Origin: Streptomyces atratus
Lineage (GTDB): Bacteria > Actinomycetota > Actinomycetes > Streptomycetales > Streptomycetaceae
Reading direction: 5' to 3'
DNA: 64,000 bases
Assembly: GCF_900119365.1 (NCBI RefSeq)
Contig: NZ_FPJO01000001.1
Span: forward strand, 648,499-712,498
Shown here in pieces: positions 7,417-14,064 of this stretch. A model generated the notes under the pieces. The model saw only the letters and a program-made list of their open reading frames with translations, had not been told where the DNA came from and ran no database searches. The position numbers and the translations under genes are program-made. Every line of letters begins with the position of its first letter. Position 1 is the first letter of the stretch.

Positions 7417-7800
7417 ATGAGCCCACCCAGCAGCATCCGCACCATCAGAGCGTGCCGCCTCGAAAGGGCCGGCCAAACATGGGCCGCGATCCGCGTGCCC
7501 CGCAGCGTCGGCCTCGATGCACTCGCCATCCTCGGTGGCCGATCCGGAGCCGTTCTTGAAGACCCGCTCAGCGCCGCCCTGTACTGGTTCATTCCGCCGG
7601 GTACCGCCGCCGATTGGGACGTGGCTGGTACCCGCGTGCTTGAGGAGGATGCCCATTTGGTCATTCCGCCGGTTAGGCGTACGCAGGGTCCTGGTCCGCA
7701 TTGGCGGGTGTGCCCTGCCGATGAGACGTGGACGACGGAGGCCGCTGCTCTACGGGCCGCGCTTGAAGATGCGGCCGGTCCCCGAGGGGCGGTGCGATGA
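7417..7800 (+). CDS. Hypothetical protein, first of a small overlapping chain
   Basis: A 127-residue protein; the ATG at 7417 has AGGAG eight bases upstream, better than an earlier start in the same frame at 7318. The conserved-looking core is WAAIRVPRSVGLDALAILG, ALYWFIPPGTAADWDV and HWRVCPADETWTTEAAALRA. Similar proteins occur beside XRE regulators in other Streptomyces (recollection, not searched). No membrane segment. The stop overlaps the next ATG (ATGA), so it is coupled to the following two genes. Function unknown. Confidence 0.7.
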   Translation: MSPPSSIRTIRACRLERAGQTWAAIRVPRSVGLDALAILGGRSGAVLEDPLSAALYWFIPPGTAADWDVAGTRVLEEDAHLVIPPVRRTQGPGPHWRVCPADETWTTEAAALRAALEDAAGPRGAVR

Positions 7801-7991
7801 CCGCCTCCGCTCCGAGCCAGGCCTCGGCGCCCGACGCCGAGTACCGCACGCTGCTCGGCCACACCTTGAACTGTGCGGCCTGCCGGGCTGGGTCGGCCTG
7901 CCCCACGGTGGTACGGCTCGGCCGCGCGTGGCGGGAGACCCGCGGCCCGGCGCGGGAGGCCCGCGGCCCGGCGCGGGAGGCCCGCCGATGA
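7797..7991 (+). CDS. Small Cys-containing protein with PAREARG repeats
   Basis: A 64-residue protein whose ATG overlaps the previous stop. The N-terminal half has a CxxC-plus-Cys motif (LNCAACRAGSACPT), plausible for metal binding. The C-terminus carries two copies of GPAREAR, encoded by a perfect 21-bp tandem repeat (7939-7959 and 7960-7980), so it has recently grown or could shrink by slippage. The stop overlaps the next ATG. Function unknown. Confidence 0.65.
   Translation: MTASAPSQASAPDAEYRTLLGHTLNCAACRAGSACPTVVRLGRAWRETRGPAREARGPAREARR
7939..7980 (+). repeat. 21-bp tandem duplication inside a small gene
   Basis: Two identical adjacent copies of CCCGCGGCCCGGCGCGGGAG plus one G, in frame, each adding seven residues to the C-terminus of the 64-residue protein. 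Unit length is a multiple of three, so copy-number changes keep the frame. Confidence 0.9.
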
Positions 7992-8170
7992 GGGACGAGG
8001 CGTCAGACATCATCCCCTGCTACTGCTGGGACGTGCACCCGCAGACGAGTGCCCGGTGCACGCGGGAGCCGGGGCACCGGGGCGACCACCACGACCCGTA
8101 TGCCCGGCCGTCGTGGGACCGCCCCGGCACGTCGTGGCCTGCCGAGTCGGCGGCGAGCAGCCGTCCCTGA
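7988..8170 (+). CDS. Small Cys/His protein, last of the chain
   Basis: A 60-residue protein whose ATG overlaps the preceding stop (ATGA). It reads MRDEASDIIPCYCWDVHP, then ARCTREPGHRGDHHDPYARP and ends PAESAASSRP. The CYCW...C...H...HH set suggests zinc binding. An open frame in the same phase extends far upstream; the coupled start is preferred. A hairpin follows. Function unknown. Confidence 0.65.
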   Translation: MRDEASDIIPCYCWDVHPQTSARCTREPGHRGDHHDPYARPSWDRPGTSWPAESAASSRP

Positions 8171-8220
8171 TCTCCCGTCCGCGGCTGCATCCGCCGGCCA
8201 GCCGCGGGCGGGCCCAACCG

Positions 8221-8254
8221 CCCCGGCCAGCCGTACCCCGTCGGCTGGCTGGGG
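8221..8254. terminator. Hairpin between convergent genes
   Basis: GCCAGCCG / CGGCTGGC stem of 8 bp, with an outer CCCC/GGGG pairing and an 8-base loop, sitting between the plus-strand chain (ends 8170) and the minus-strand XRE gene (ends 8256). Suitable as a bidirectional terminator. Confidence 0.65.
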
Positions 8255-8255
8255 C

Positions 8256-8498
8256 TTACTCCTCGCGCACAAGGTCAGCGAGCGGGACGCCAATCGCGTC
8301 GGCGACGCGGATCAGGGTGTCGATGCGTGCCGCGGCGTGGCCTTGCTCGATGCGGTTGTACGGGCCGAGCGTGATGCCAGCCCGAAGTGCGACCTCCTCC
8401 TGGGAGAGGTTCGCCCAGAGGCGGGCGGCGCGGATCTGGTCGCCGATGGCCCGGCGCCGAGCATGAACGCGTTCGGGCGGCATGGGCTGGTGGTGCAC
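8256..8498 (-). CDS. Small XRE-family DNA-binding protein
   Basis: An 80-residue protein if it starts at the GTG at 8498 (VHHQPMPPERVHARR), the form usual in Streptomyces; a TTG at 8543 would add 15 residues but lies inside the palindrome. The helix-turn-helix is complete: IGDQIRAARLWANLSQEEVA, then RAGITLGPYNRIEQGHA, ending VADAIGVPLADLVREE. No other domain. The upstream palindrome suggests autoregulation. The start codon is the main uncertainty. Confidence 0.8.
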   Translation of the reverse strand: MHHQPMPPERVHARRRAIGDQIRAARLWANLSQEEVALRAGITLGPYNRIEQGHAAARIDTLIRVADAIGVPLADLVREE

Positions 8499-8532
8499 GT
8501 GCCCACGCTCGCCGGAGCATGATCGTTTTGTC

Positions 8533-8550
8533 TTTACGGTCAACCGTAAA
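8533..8550. promoter_or_regulatory. Perfect 8+2+8 palindrome, likely XRE operator
   Basis: TTTACGGT-CA-ACCGTAAA, an AT-richer perfect inverted repeat in GC-rich DNA, 35 bases upstream of the XRE start. On the minus strand it contains TTGACC, a good -35 element, so a bound repressor would block the promoter. Classic layout for an autoregulated phage-type or plasmid-type repressor (inference). Confidence 0.7.
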
Positions 8551-8660
8551 ATGAGTGATCAAGCTCTCGCGGGGGTATGACCTCCGCTTCTACTTGCGCA
8601 TCGGCGTTCGCGCGTCCGCCGGATGGCGCCGGATGACGCCACGACTCAGTCAAGGCGTCC

Positions 8661-8690
8661 CGCCCCGCACCCATATCTGAGTGCGGGGCG
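8661..8690. terminator. Perfect 10-bp hairpin
   Basis: CGCCCCGCAC and GTGCGGGGCG pair perfectly around a 10-base loop. Possible terminator or attachment-region structure. Confidence 0.6.
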
Positions 8691-8707
8691 GCTACCGTGT
8701 TGGCACA

Positions 8708-8744
8708 AGAAGACCCCCACCGGTCTGTGCGGTGGGGGTCTTCT
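8708..8744. terminator. Strong 15-bp hairpin terminator
   Basis: AGAAGACCCCCACCG and CGGTGGGGGTCTTCT pair over 15 bp with a 7-base loop, among the strongest hairpins in the window. No gene is immediately upstream on either strand, so the gene it once served may have been lost. Confidence 0.75.
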
Positions 8745-8910
8745 GTTCTGCGGCCCTGGCCTCCCCGCCGGGGGCGCGCAGGTGGTGGGAGGCGCGCGTC
8801 AGGCGCACGCGGGGAGGCACACCTGCCCCTCCCATGCGCCGTACTTTACGCGGTCAGCACCCCCACTCCACCTCCTCGAACGAGTAATGAGGGCCGCTCA
8901 CCTTTTGGGG

Positions 8911-8932
8911 ATGTGGACTCTATGTGGACTCT
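8911..8932 (+). repeat. 11-bp tandem direct repeat near the tRNA
   Basis: ATGTGGACTCT occurs twice without a gap, about 75 bases from the 3' end of the tRNA gene. Short direct repeats at such distance resemble arm-type integrase sites, but the identification rests only on position. Confidence 0.6.
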
Positions 8933-8945
8933 AGGAACGAGAAGA

Positions 8946-8971
8946 CCCCCCAGCCGATCATGGTTGGGGGG
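8946..8971. terminator. Hairpin just downstream of the tRNA-Val gene
   Basis: CCCCCCAGCC and GGTTGGGGGG pair with one G-U, loop of six bases. It lies about 35 bases past the tRNA 3' end and is the likely tRNA transcription terminator. Confidence 0.65.
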
Positions 8972-9006
8972 CCGAAAACAGGCTCTCACCTGCTATTTAT
9001 CCTCGG

Positions 9007-9078
9007 TGGGCGCGGACGGTTTCGAACCGCCGACATCTGCTTTGTAAGAGCAGCGCTCTACCCCTGAGCTACGCACCC
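9007..9078 (-). tRNA. tRNA-Val, anticodon UAC
   Basis: On the minus strand the 72 bases fold as a complete cloverleaf: acceptor GGGTGCG with CGCGCCC (one G-U), D-arm GCTC...GAGC, anticodon arm CTGCT-CTTACAA-AGCAG giving anticodon TAC, and T-arm GGCGGTTCGAAACCGTC. CCA is not encoded; the discriminator is A. The UAC anticodon reads GUA/GUG valine codons. Its 3' end borders the accessory block. Confidence 0.95.
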
Positions 9079-9310
9079 GTGGATGAGGCAACAGCGTACA
9101 TGGACTACGGCCCGTGGTCACAAACGATCCCCGGCGGCAGCGGACGGGGCGCCGGTCGGCGAGGGTACGGCGGGGTAGAAAGGGCCCGTGCGGGGGTTAT
9201 CCCCACCCCGCGTACGGTAGCCGTCCGGATTCCGGCGGGGCGGGCGCATACGTACGGTGAAGGTCGCAGCATCGGGAGCATCCGCCGTACGACCTGGGGG
9301 AAAGATCATC

Positions 9311-10075
9311 GTGGCAGTCCGTACCCGCACTCTCATCGCGTCCGGTGGGGCCGTGCTTCTGGCTCTTGTTCTTTCCGGTTGTGGCAGTACGGATGTGAGC
9401 GGCGCGCCTGCCGAGCACAAGTCGTTCGCGTTCAGCGGGAAGACGCTGACCATCCGTTCCGGGCAGTCCTCGCTGGAACTCGTGCCGGCCGATGTGCAGA
9501 AGGTCGAGGTGACCCGCCGTGTCGATGGGTGGGTGGCGTTCGGGAACGGGCCCGAGCCGCAGTGGGGGATGCAGGACGACACGCTCACGCTCGGGGTGAA
9601 GTGCGATGCGTTGATCAGCAACTGTGCCGCGGAGCATCAGGTGAAGGTGCCGCGCGGGGTGGCGGTGGTCGTGGAGGGGGACGACGGGGAGGTCGTCGCT
9701 TCCGGCTTCCGTACGCCGCTCACGCTCACCGCCGACAACGGCAGGGTGACCGTCCGGGATTCCACCGGGCCGCTCGAGCTGGCCAGTGACAACGGGGCCA
9801 TCGTCGCCGAGGGGGTCTCGGGCAAGTCCGTGTCGGCGCGGTCGGACAACGGCAGCATCCGGCTGGGGTTCGCGGCGGTGCCGGATCTCGTGGACACCGT
9901 GAGCGACAACGGGGGGATCACCATCGATCTGCCGGGCGGCTCCGTGGCGTACGCGGTGGACGCCGCCGCCGACAACGGGCACACCTCGGTGGACGTGCCG
10001 CGCAGCGACGGCAGCAGTCATGTGGTGAAGGCCCGGAGCGACAACGGCCAAATCAAGGTCCGAAGCGCGAACTAA
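9311..10075 (+). CDS. DUF4097-family lipoprotein with DNG repeats
   Basis: A 254-residue secreted lipoprotein. The GTG at 9311 (VAVRTRTLIASGGAVLL) is preceded by GGGGGAAAG; an earlier start is possible. Signal peptide with lipobox LVLSGC. The mature part is a chain of short beta-strand repeats, each with (S/A)DNG: TADNGRVTV, SDNGAIVA, SDNGSIRL, SDNGGITI, ADNGHTSV, SDNGQIKV. This is the beta-helix pattern of DUF4097/DUF2807-type envelope proteins. Role unknown; envelope-stress or adhesion functions are proposed for relatives. Confidence 0.85.
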   Translation: MAVRTRTLIASGGAVLLALVLSGCGSTDVSGAPAEHKSFAFSGKTLTIRSGQSSLELVPADVQKVEVTRRVDGWVAFGNGPEPQWGMQDDTLTLGVKCDALISNCAAEHQVKVPRGVAVVVEGDDGEVVASGFRTPLTLTADNGRVTVRDSTGPLELASDNGAIVAEGVSGKSVSARSDNGSIRLGFAAVPDLVDTVSDNGGITIDLPGGSVAYAVDAAADNGHTSVDVPRSDGSSHVVKARSDNGQIKVRSAN

Positions 10076-10146
10076 CCGGCCCGTGTGTTCGTCCTTACCT
10101 GGTGGGAGAATGTACCGGGCAGGGCGAATCGGCACGGGAGAGGGAT

Positions 10147-11514
10147 GTGACGGCGACACACGCGCGGCCGCGGGCGAGAGCGGGTGGGAGTTCCGCCGTC
10201 AGGGATGTCGTCGTGCTGATGCTGTTGCCGGTGCCGCTGCTCGCCGCCGCGTTGCCCGCCGCTTTCGCGGGTGGTGGTACGAGGCGCTGGTTCGGCGGGC
10301 GCGGGGAGAGTCAGCGCGCCGAGGCGCAGGCCGCGAAGGATGCCGCCGCGTCGGCCTTCTACGAGCTGGACACGGCCCAGCGCGATCTGCGGATCTCGAT
10401 CGAGACGATCACCGCGGTGGACAGCTCGCCCGCCGCACGCAAGGCCGTGGACGACTTCGCCGCCCTGGGGCGGCGGATCGACGAGGTCAGTCACACGTAC
10501 ATCACCGCGGTCGACGCGCACGACCTGGACCGGGACGATCTGGAGCCGTCGGTCGCCGCCCGCGCGCGGTCGGAGCTGGCCACGGCCAAGGACGAGCTGG
10601 TACGGGTCAAGGCCGAGCTGGACCGGTTCGCGCAGGGGCTCGGTCCGCTGCTGGGCAGCGCGGAGACGCAGCTCGCCCGGCTCGCGCCCGCCGTGGAGCG
10701 GGCCCGGCAGGCGCTGCTCGGCGCGAGCAACGCTCTCGACGCGGTACGCGCGTCCGGGCTGCGGGCGGATGCTCTTGCCGCCCGGCTGGCGGCCCTCGCC
10801 CCCGAGCTGACCAAGCTCAACCAGGGCGCCGGCCGGCACGGCGTCACCGAGACCCTGCAGCGTGCCGACCGGGTGCTGCGCGATGCCGAGGCGGTGCGGT
10901 CCGAGGCGGACAAGCTGCCCGAGCGCGCCGCCGAGATCGACCACCGGCTGGTGTCATTGCGCACGCGCGCCCAGGCGTTGACGACCCGGGCGGGCTCGGT
11001 GGAGCCGGTGCTGAGCGAGTTGCGGCGGCGCTTCTCCGCGGTGTGCTGGCAGGATCTCCAGCCCGTGCCCGAGCAGGCGGCCGTCAATGTGCGGCAGGCC
11101 GAGGAGAAGCTGAAGGAGGCCGCCCAGGCCCGGGACGAGCAGCGGTGGGCCGATGCGACATCCCGGCTGAGCACGGTCCGCGCCCTGCTGAACGCCACGG
11201 ACGAGGCGGTGTCCGCGGCCGGTGACCGGCTGCACCGGCTGGACGATGTGGCCAAGGACCCGCAGCAGGAGATCCAGCGGACCCGGTTCGCGGTCCGCGA
11301 CGCGCAGCGCCTGGCCATGGACGGCCGCAGCACGCCCGATCCGCGCCATGCCCGTCCGCTGGACGATGCCGTGGCCCGGCTGGACCTCGCCGTCGCCGCG
11401 CTCGACGGGCGTCACCCCGACTACTGGCGCTTCCTGACCGAGACCGAGGCGGTGCGGCGGACGGCCGCGCGGGTGGTCTCCGAGATCCGTGAGGAGCGCG
11501 GGGCGGGCGCCTGA
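10147..11514 (+). CDS. Membrane-anchored coiled-coil protein
   Basis: A 455-residue protein. The GTG at 10147 follows GGGAGAGGGAT; an earlier GTG at 10102 is in frame. One N-terminal membrane segment (VVVLMLLPVPLLAAALPAAF) is followed by a glycine-rich linker and then about 400 residues of almost uninterrupted amphipathic helix rich in Ala, Arg, Glu (for example AKDELVRVKAELDRFAQGL). No catalytic motif. Topology suggests a membrane anchor with a long cytoplasmic or extracellular coiled coil. Conserved in Streptomyces by my recollection; function unknown. Confidence 0.75.
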   Translation: MTATHARPRARAGGSSAVRDVVVLMLLPVPLLAAALPAAFAGGGTRRWFGGRGESQRAEAQAAKDAAASAFYELDTAQRDLRISIETITAVDSSPAARKAVDDFAALGRRIDEVSHTYITAVDAHDLDRDDLEPSVAARARSELATAKDELVRVKAELDRFAQGLGPLLGSAETQLARLAPAVERARQALLGASNALDAVRASGLRADALAARLAALAPELTKLNQGAGRHGVTETLQRADRVLRDAEAVRSEADKLPERAAEIDHRLVSLRTRAQALTTRAGSVEPVLSELRRRFSAVCWQDLQPVPEQAAVNVRQAEEKLKEAAQARDEQRWADATSRLSTVRALLNATDEAVSAAGDRLHRLDDVAKDPQQEIQRTRFAVRDAQRLAMDGRSTPDPRHARPLDDAVARLDLAVAALDGRHPDYWRFLTETEAVRRTAARVVSEIREERGAGA

Positions 11515-11608
11515 GCCGTACCGGCTGCGCGCCATGATCTCCCGGGGTTCTGGTGTGCGGTGACATCGCCTCGGGCGGATCCTGGTAGTACGTGCGAAGG
11601 AGGCCGAC

Positions 11609-12199
11609 ATGGCCACCCATGTACTGCATGCCGGCGGACGAGGGACGCCGCGCCGCCGCAAGGCCACACAACTCGACAAGCATCTGCCGGTCGATCACCG
11701 GCTGAACAGCGTCTACCGGGTCGGGGCAGGGCTGATGGGTCTGGTGCTGCTCGCCTTCGGTGTCCTGGGGCTGATCAACAAGATCGGCTTCTTCAGCACC
11801 GGCGGAGCCACCGTCGCGGGCCTCAACACCAATGGTGCGCTGAGCGTCCTGTCCATCTGTGTCGGCCTGCTCCTGTTCATCGGGATGCTGATCGGCGGCA
11901 ACTTCGCCTCGACGCTCAACATGATTCTGGGCATCGCCTTCATCCTCAGCGGCTTCGTCAATCTCGCGTTGCTGGAGACCGATTACAACTTCCTCGCCTT
12001 CCGCATCCAGAACGTGCTGTTCAGCTTTGTGGTCGGTCTGATGCTGATGGTCTTCGGGATGTACGGAAGGGTCAGTGGCGGCCTTCCGCACGACAATCCG
12101 TACTGGCGGGCCCGCCACCCCGAAGAAGCGGCGCGGGAGATGCGGCTGAGCCGGCGGGCGACCACGCCGCCGATGCCGGTCGTCCGGCGCAGTCCCTGA
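11609..12199 (+). CDS. DUF4383-family membrane protein
   Basis: A 196-residue integral membrane protein, ATG with GAAGGAGG eight bases upstream. After a basic cytoplasmic start (HAGGRGTPRRRKATQLDKHL) it has four hydrophobic helices: GAGLMGLVLLAFGVLGLI, LSICVGLLLFIGMLIGG, LNMILGIAFILSGFVNLAL and VLFSFVVGLMLMVFGMYG, followed by an Arg-rich tail. This layout, with the NxxLAFxxxN segment before helix 4, fits DUF4383. Function unknown. Confidence 0.85.
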   Translation: MATHVLHAGGRGTPRRRKATQLDKHLPVDHRLNSVYRVGAGLMGLVLLAFGVLGLINKIGFFSTGGATVAGLNTNGALSVLSICVGLLLFIGMLIGGNFASTLNMILGIAFILSGFVNLALLETDYNFLAFRIQNVLFSFVVGLMLMVFGMYGRVSGGLPHDNPYWRARHPEEAAREMRLSRRATTPPMPVVRRSP

Positions 12200-12226
12200 G
12201 CCCTCGGTCGCGGTTAGCCTGGGGCC

Positions 12227-12466
12227 ATGCCTCGTTACGAATTCCGCTGCCGCTCCTGCGGAGACACGTTCGAACTCAGCCGCCCGATGGCTCAGTCCTC
12301 CGACCCGGCCTCCTGCCCCGCCGGGCACTCCGACACCGTGAAGCTGCTCTCCACCGTGGCCGTCGGCGGGTCGTCCGCCAAGTCCGCGCCCGCCGCCCCG
12401 TCGGCCGGTGGCGGAGGCGGGGGCGGAGGCGGGGGCGGCTGCTGCGGAGGGGGTTGCTGCGGCTGA
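12227..12466 (+). CDS. FmdB-family zinc ribbon protein
   Basis: A 79-residue protein. Residues 1-45 give the FmdB zinc ribbon: MPRYEFRCRSCGDTFEL with CxxC, then the second metal site, here SCPAGHSD with a Cys and His in place of a full CxxC. Then a Ser/Ala linker and a run of 11 glycines followed by CCGGGCCG, giving a Gly-Cys tail. Small regulatory or metal-handling proteins of this family lie beside varied genes; function unknown. Confidence 0.88.
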   Translation: MPRYEFRCRSCGDTFELSRPMAQSSDPASCPAGHSDTVKLLSTVAVGGSSAKSAPAAPSAGGGGGGGGGGGCCGGGCCG

Positions 12467-12475
12467 GGAGCGGGT

Positions 12476-12495
12476 GGCCCCGGGCCACCGGGGCC
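12476..12495. terminator. Hairpin between convergent genes
   Basis: GGCCCCGG and CCGGGGCC pair perfectly over 8 bp around GCCA, between the FmdB gene and the convergent O-methyltransferase gene. Likely bidirectional terminator. Confidence 0.65.
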
Positions 12496-12496
12496 G

Positions 12497-13156
12497 CTAC
12501 CGCTTGCGGGAGAGCGTCAGGCCGTCGGACACGGTCAGCAGCACGCTGTCCATCCGCGGATCGGCGGCCACATGGTCGTTGAACTCCTTGATCGCCGCCG
12601 CTCCGCCGGTCGCCTGCGGGTCGGTCACCCCGCCGTGGAAGAGCACGTTGTCCGTGACGACGAGACCGCCCTGCCGCATCCGGGGCACCAGCTCCTCCCA
12701 GTACGGGATGTAGTTGCCCTTGTCCGCGTCCAGGTAGGCGAGATCGATGTGCGGCTCGGCCGGCATCGCCCGCAGGGTGTCGAGCGCGGGGGCGATACGG
12801 AGCTCGATCCGGTCCGCGACGCCCGCCTTCTCCCAGGCCTCCCGGCCGTAGGCGGTCCACTCCTCCGAGATGTCGCAGGCGATCAGCCGCCCGTCGGCGG
12901 GCAGTGCCTGCGCCATCGACAGGGCGGAGAACCCGGTGAACGTCCCGACCTCCACGATGTGCCGGGCCCCGGTCAGCCGGACGAGGAAGGCGAGCAGCGG
13001 TCCCTGCTCCTCGGCCGACTGCATGCCGGCGTGCTCGGGGAGGCGCGCGTACGTGGTCTCCACGAGCTCGCGCTGCACCGCGTCGAGCGGTGGATTGTGC
13101 GCCAGCATGTACGCGTACAGCTCGTCCGTGATCTTGGTTTCGTTGCCCTTGGTCAT
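12497..13156 (-). CDS. Class I SAM-dependent O-methyltransferase
   Basis: A 219-residue cytoplasmic enzyme of the caffeoyl-CoA/catechol O-methyltransferase family (Methyltransf_3). Visible features: LVRLTGARHIVEVGTFTGFS (SAM-binding motif I, glycine-rich loop), GRLIACDISEEW (motif II acidic residue), IDLAYLDADKGNYIPYWEEL and GGLVVTDNVLFHGGV (metal-ligating Asp, Asp and Asn as in the divalent cation-dependent enzymes). Substrate is probably a catechol-like phenol, but there is no pathway context. Length is normal for the family. Confidence 0.9.
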   Translation of the reverse strand: MTKGNETKITDELYAYMLAHNPPLDAVQRELVETTYARLPEHAGMQSAEEQGPLLAFLVRLTGARHIVEVGTFTGFSALSMAQALPADGRLIACDISEEWTAYGREAWEKAGVADRIELRIAPALDTLRAMPAEPHIDLAYLDADKGNYIPYWEELVPRMRQGGLVVTDNVLFHGGVTDPQATGGAAAIKEFNDHVAADPRMDSVLLTVSDGLTLSRKR

Positions 13157-13203
13157 CCTGCGCTCCTCACAGCGTCGATCGGCCGGTGCGCCTGCGCCCG
13201 GTG

Positions 13204-14064
13204 TCAGGACGATCTTGCCTCGCCGGCGGCCCGGAGGAGGTGCCGGAGGATCTCCTCGCCCGCCGCCACGCCGTGCGCGACCGTCGCCTCGGCGTGCGGG
13301 GCGCTCCAGCCGCTGTCGGCCAGTTCGCCGTGGGCCGGGCGCCAGGCGCGGTCGGCGGCGAGGAGCAGATCGGCGTCCAGGAGGCTGTCACCGGCGGCGA
13401 GGGTGAGCGTGGCACCGGTGCGCCGGGCCACCTCCTCCATGGCGGCGCTCTTGGTCAGCGGGCCCGGAACGGCGTAGATCTTGCGGCCCTGGAGGGAGAC
13501 CGTCCAGCCGCGTGTCCGCGCCCACTCCCCCAGCTCCTCGACCCAGCCCCCGGGCAGCAGCGGGCGTTCCACGACGAGGTAGGCGAAGAGGTCCTCGGCG
13601 ACCCGTTCCTTGAGCAGCCAGGCGGGGTCGGCCGCGGCCAGGAGGTGGGCGCGGACCTCGGCGAGGGAGGCGCATTCGTCGGCGAGCCTGCGGGCCACCT
13701 GCCGCCGCCAGCCGGGGTCGGACTCGCCGTCGACGAGCAGGTGCCCCCCGTTGGCGCAGATCGCGAACCTCGGTGCGGGGCCGGGGAGGTGGATGCGTCC
13801 GTACTGTTCGCGGGTGCGGGTGGTGGTCGGGACGAAGACCGTGGTGCGGGCCAGTTCACCGAGCAGCTCCGCGGCCGTCTCCGTCAGGTAGGAGAGCGGC
13901 TTGCGGTCGTAGACCTCCACGCACAGCAGCCGGGGGGCCTCGGCGTCCGGCACGGCGAGTCGGAGCGCCGCCGCGGAGTAGATCAGGGTCCGGTCGAGGT
14001 CACTGGCGACCAGCGTCACGGGCGCGCCGGCCCCGGCCTCCGTCGGGGCCGCGGGGGTGGTCAC
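13204..14064 (-). CDS. HAD-family phosphatase of the Ter cluster
   Basis: A 286-residue protein, start at the GTG at 14064, which overlaps the stop of the upstream PRTase-TRSP-StiP gene (GTGA). HAD motif I is LVASDLDRTLIYS (Asp-x-Asp-x-Thr); motif II/III residues lie in VFVPTTTRTREQY and GRKIYAVPGPLTKSAAME (Lys); motif IV is LAAGDSLLDADLLLAAD. The long insert between motifs is a type C2 cap. Anantharaman, Iyer and Aravind described such HAD enzymes as part of the biosynthetic arm of Ter-linked stress systems. It is the last gene of the three-gene coupled operon 17773-13204. Confidence 0.88.
   Translation of the reverse strand: MTTPAAPTEAGAGAPVTLVASDLDRTLIYSAAALRLAVPDAEAPRLLCVEVYDRKPLSYLTETAAELLGELARTTVFVPTTTRTREQYGRIHLPGPAPRFAICANGGHLLVDGESDPGWRRQVARRLADECASLAEVRAHLLAAADPAWLLKERVAEDLFAYLVVERPLLPGGWVEELGEWARTRGWTVSLQGRKIYAVPGPLTKSAAMEEVARRTGATLTLAAGDSLLDADLLLAADRAWRPAHGELADSGWSAPHAEATVAHGVAAGEEILRHLLRAAGEARSS

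Larger units (their letters stand above)
8551..9006. other. Non-coding junction region beside the tRNA
   Basis: About 450 bases with no convincing gene on either strand. It holds three strong hairpins and an 11-bp tandem direct repeat (listed separately) and ends at the tRNA 3' end. Such hairpin- and repeat-rich, gene-free DNA next to a tRNA 3' end is what an attachment-site region of an integrated element looks like, but no integrase is present. Confidence 0.5.

Noticed and set aside
8623..8934. Possible small protein between XRE and tRNA
   Set aside because: It spans two strong hairpins and a tandem repeat, and has no ribosome site or motif.
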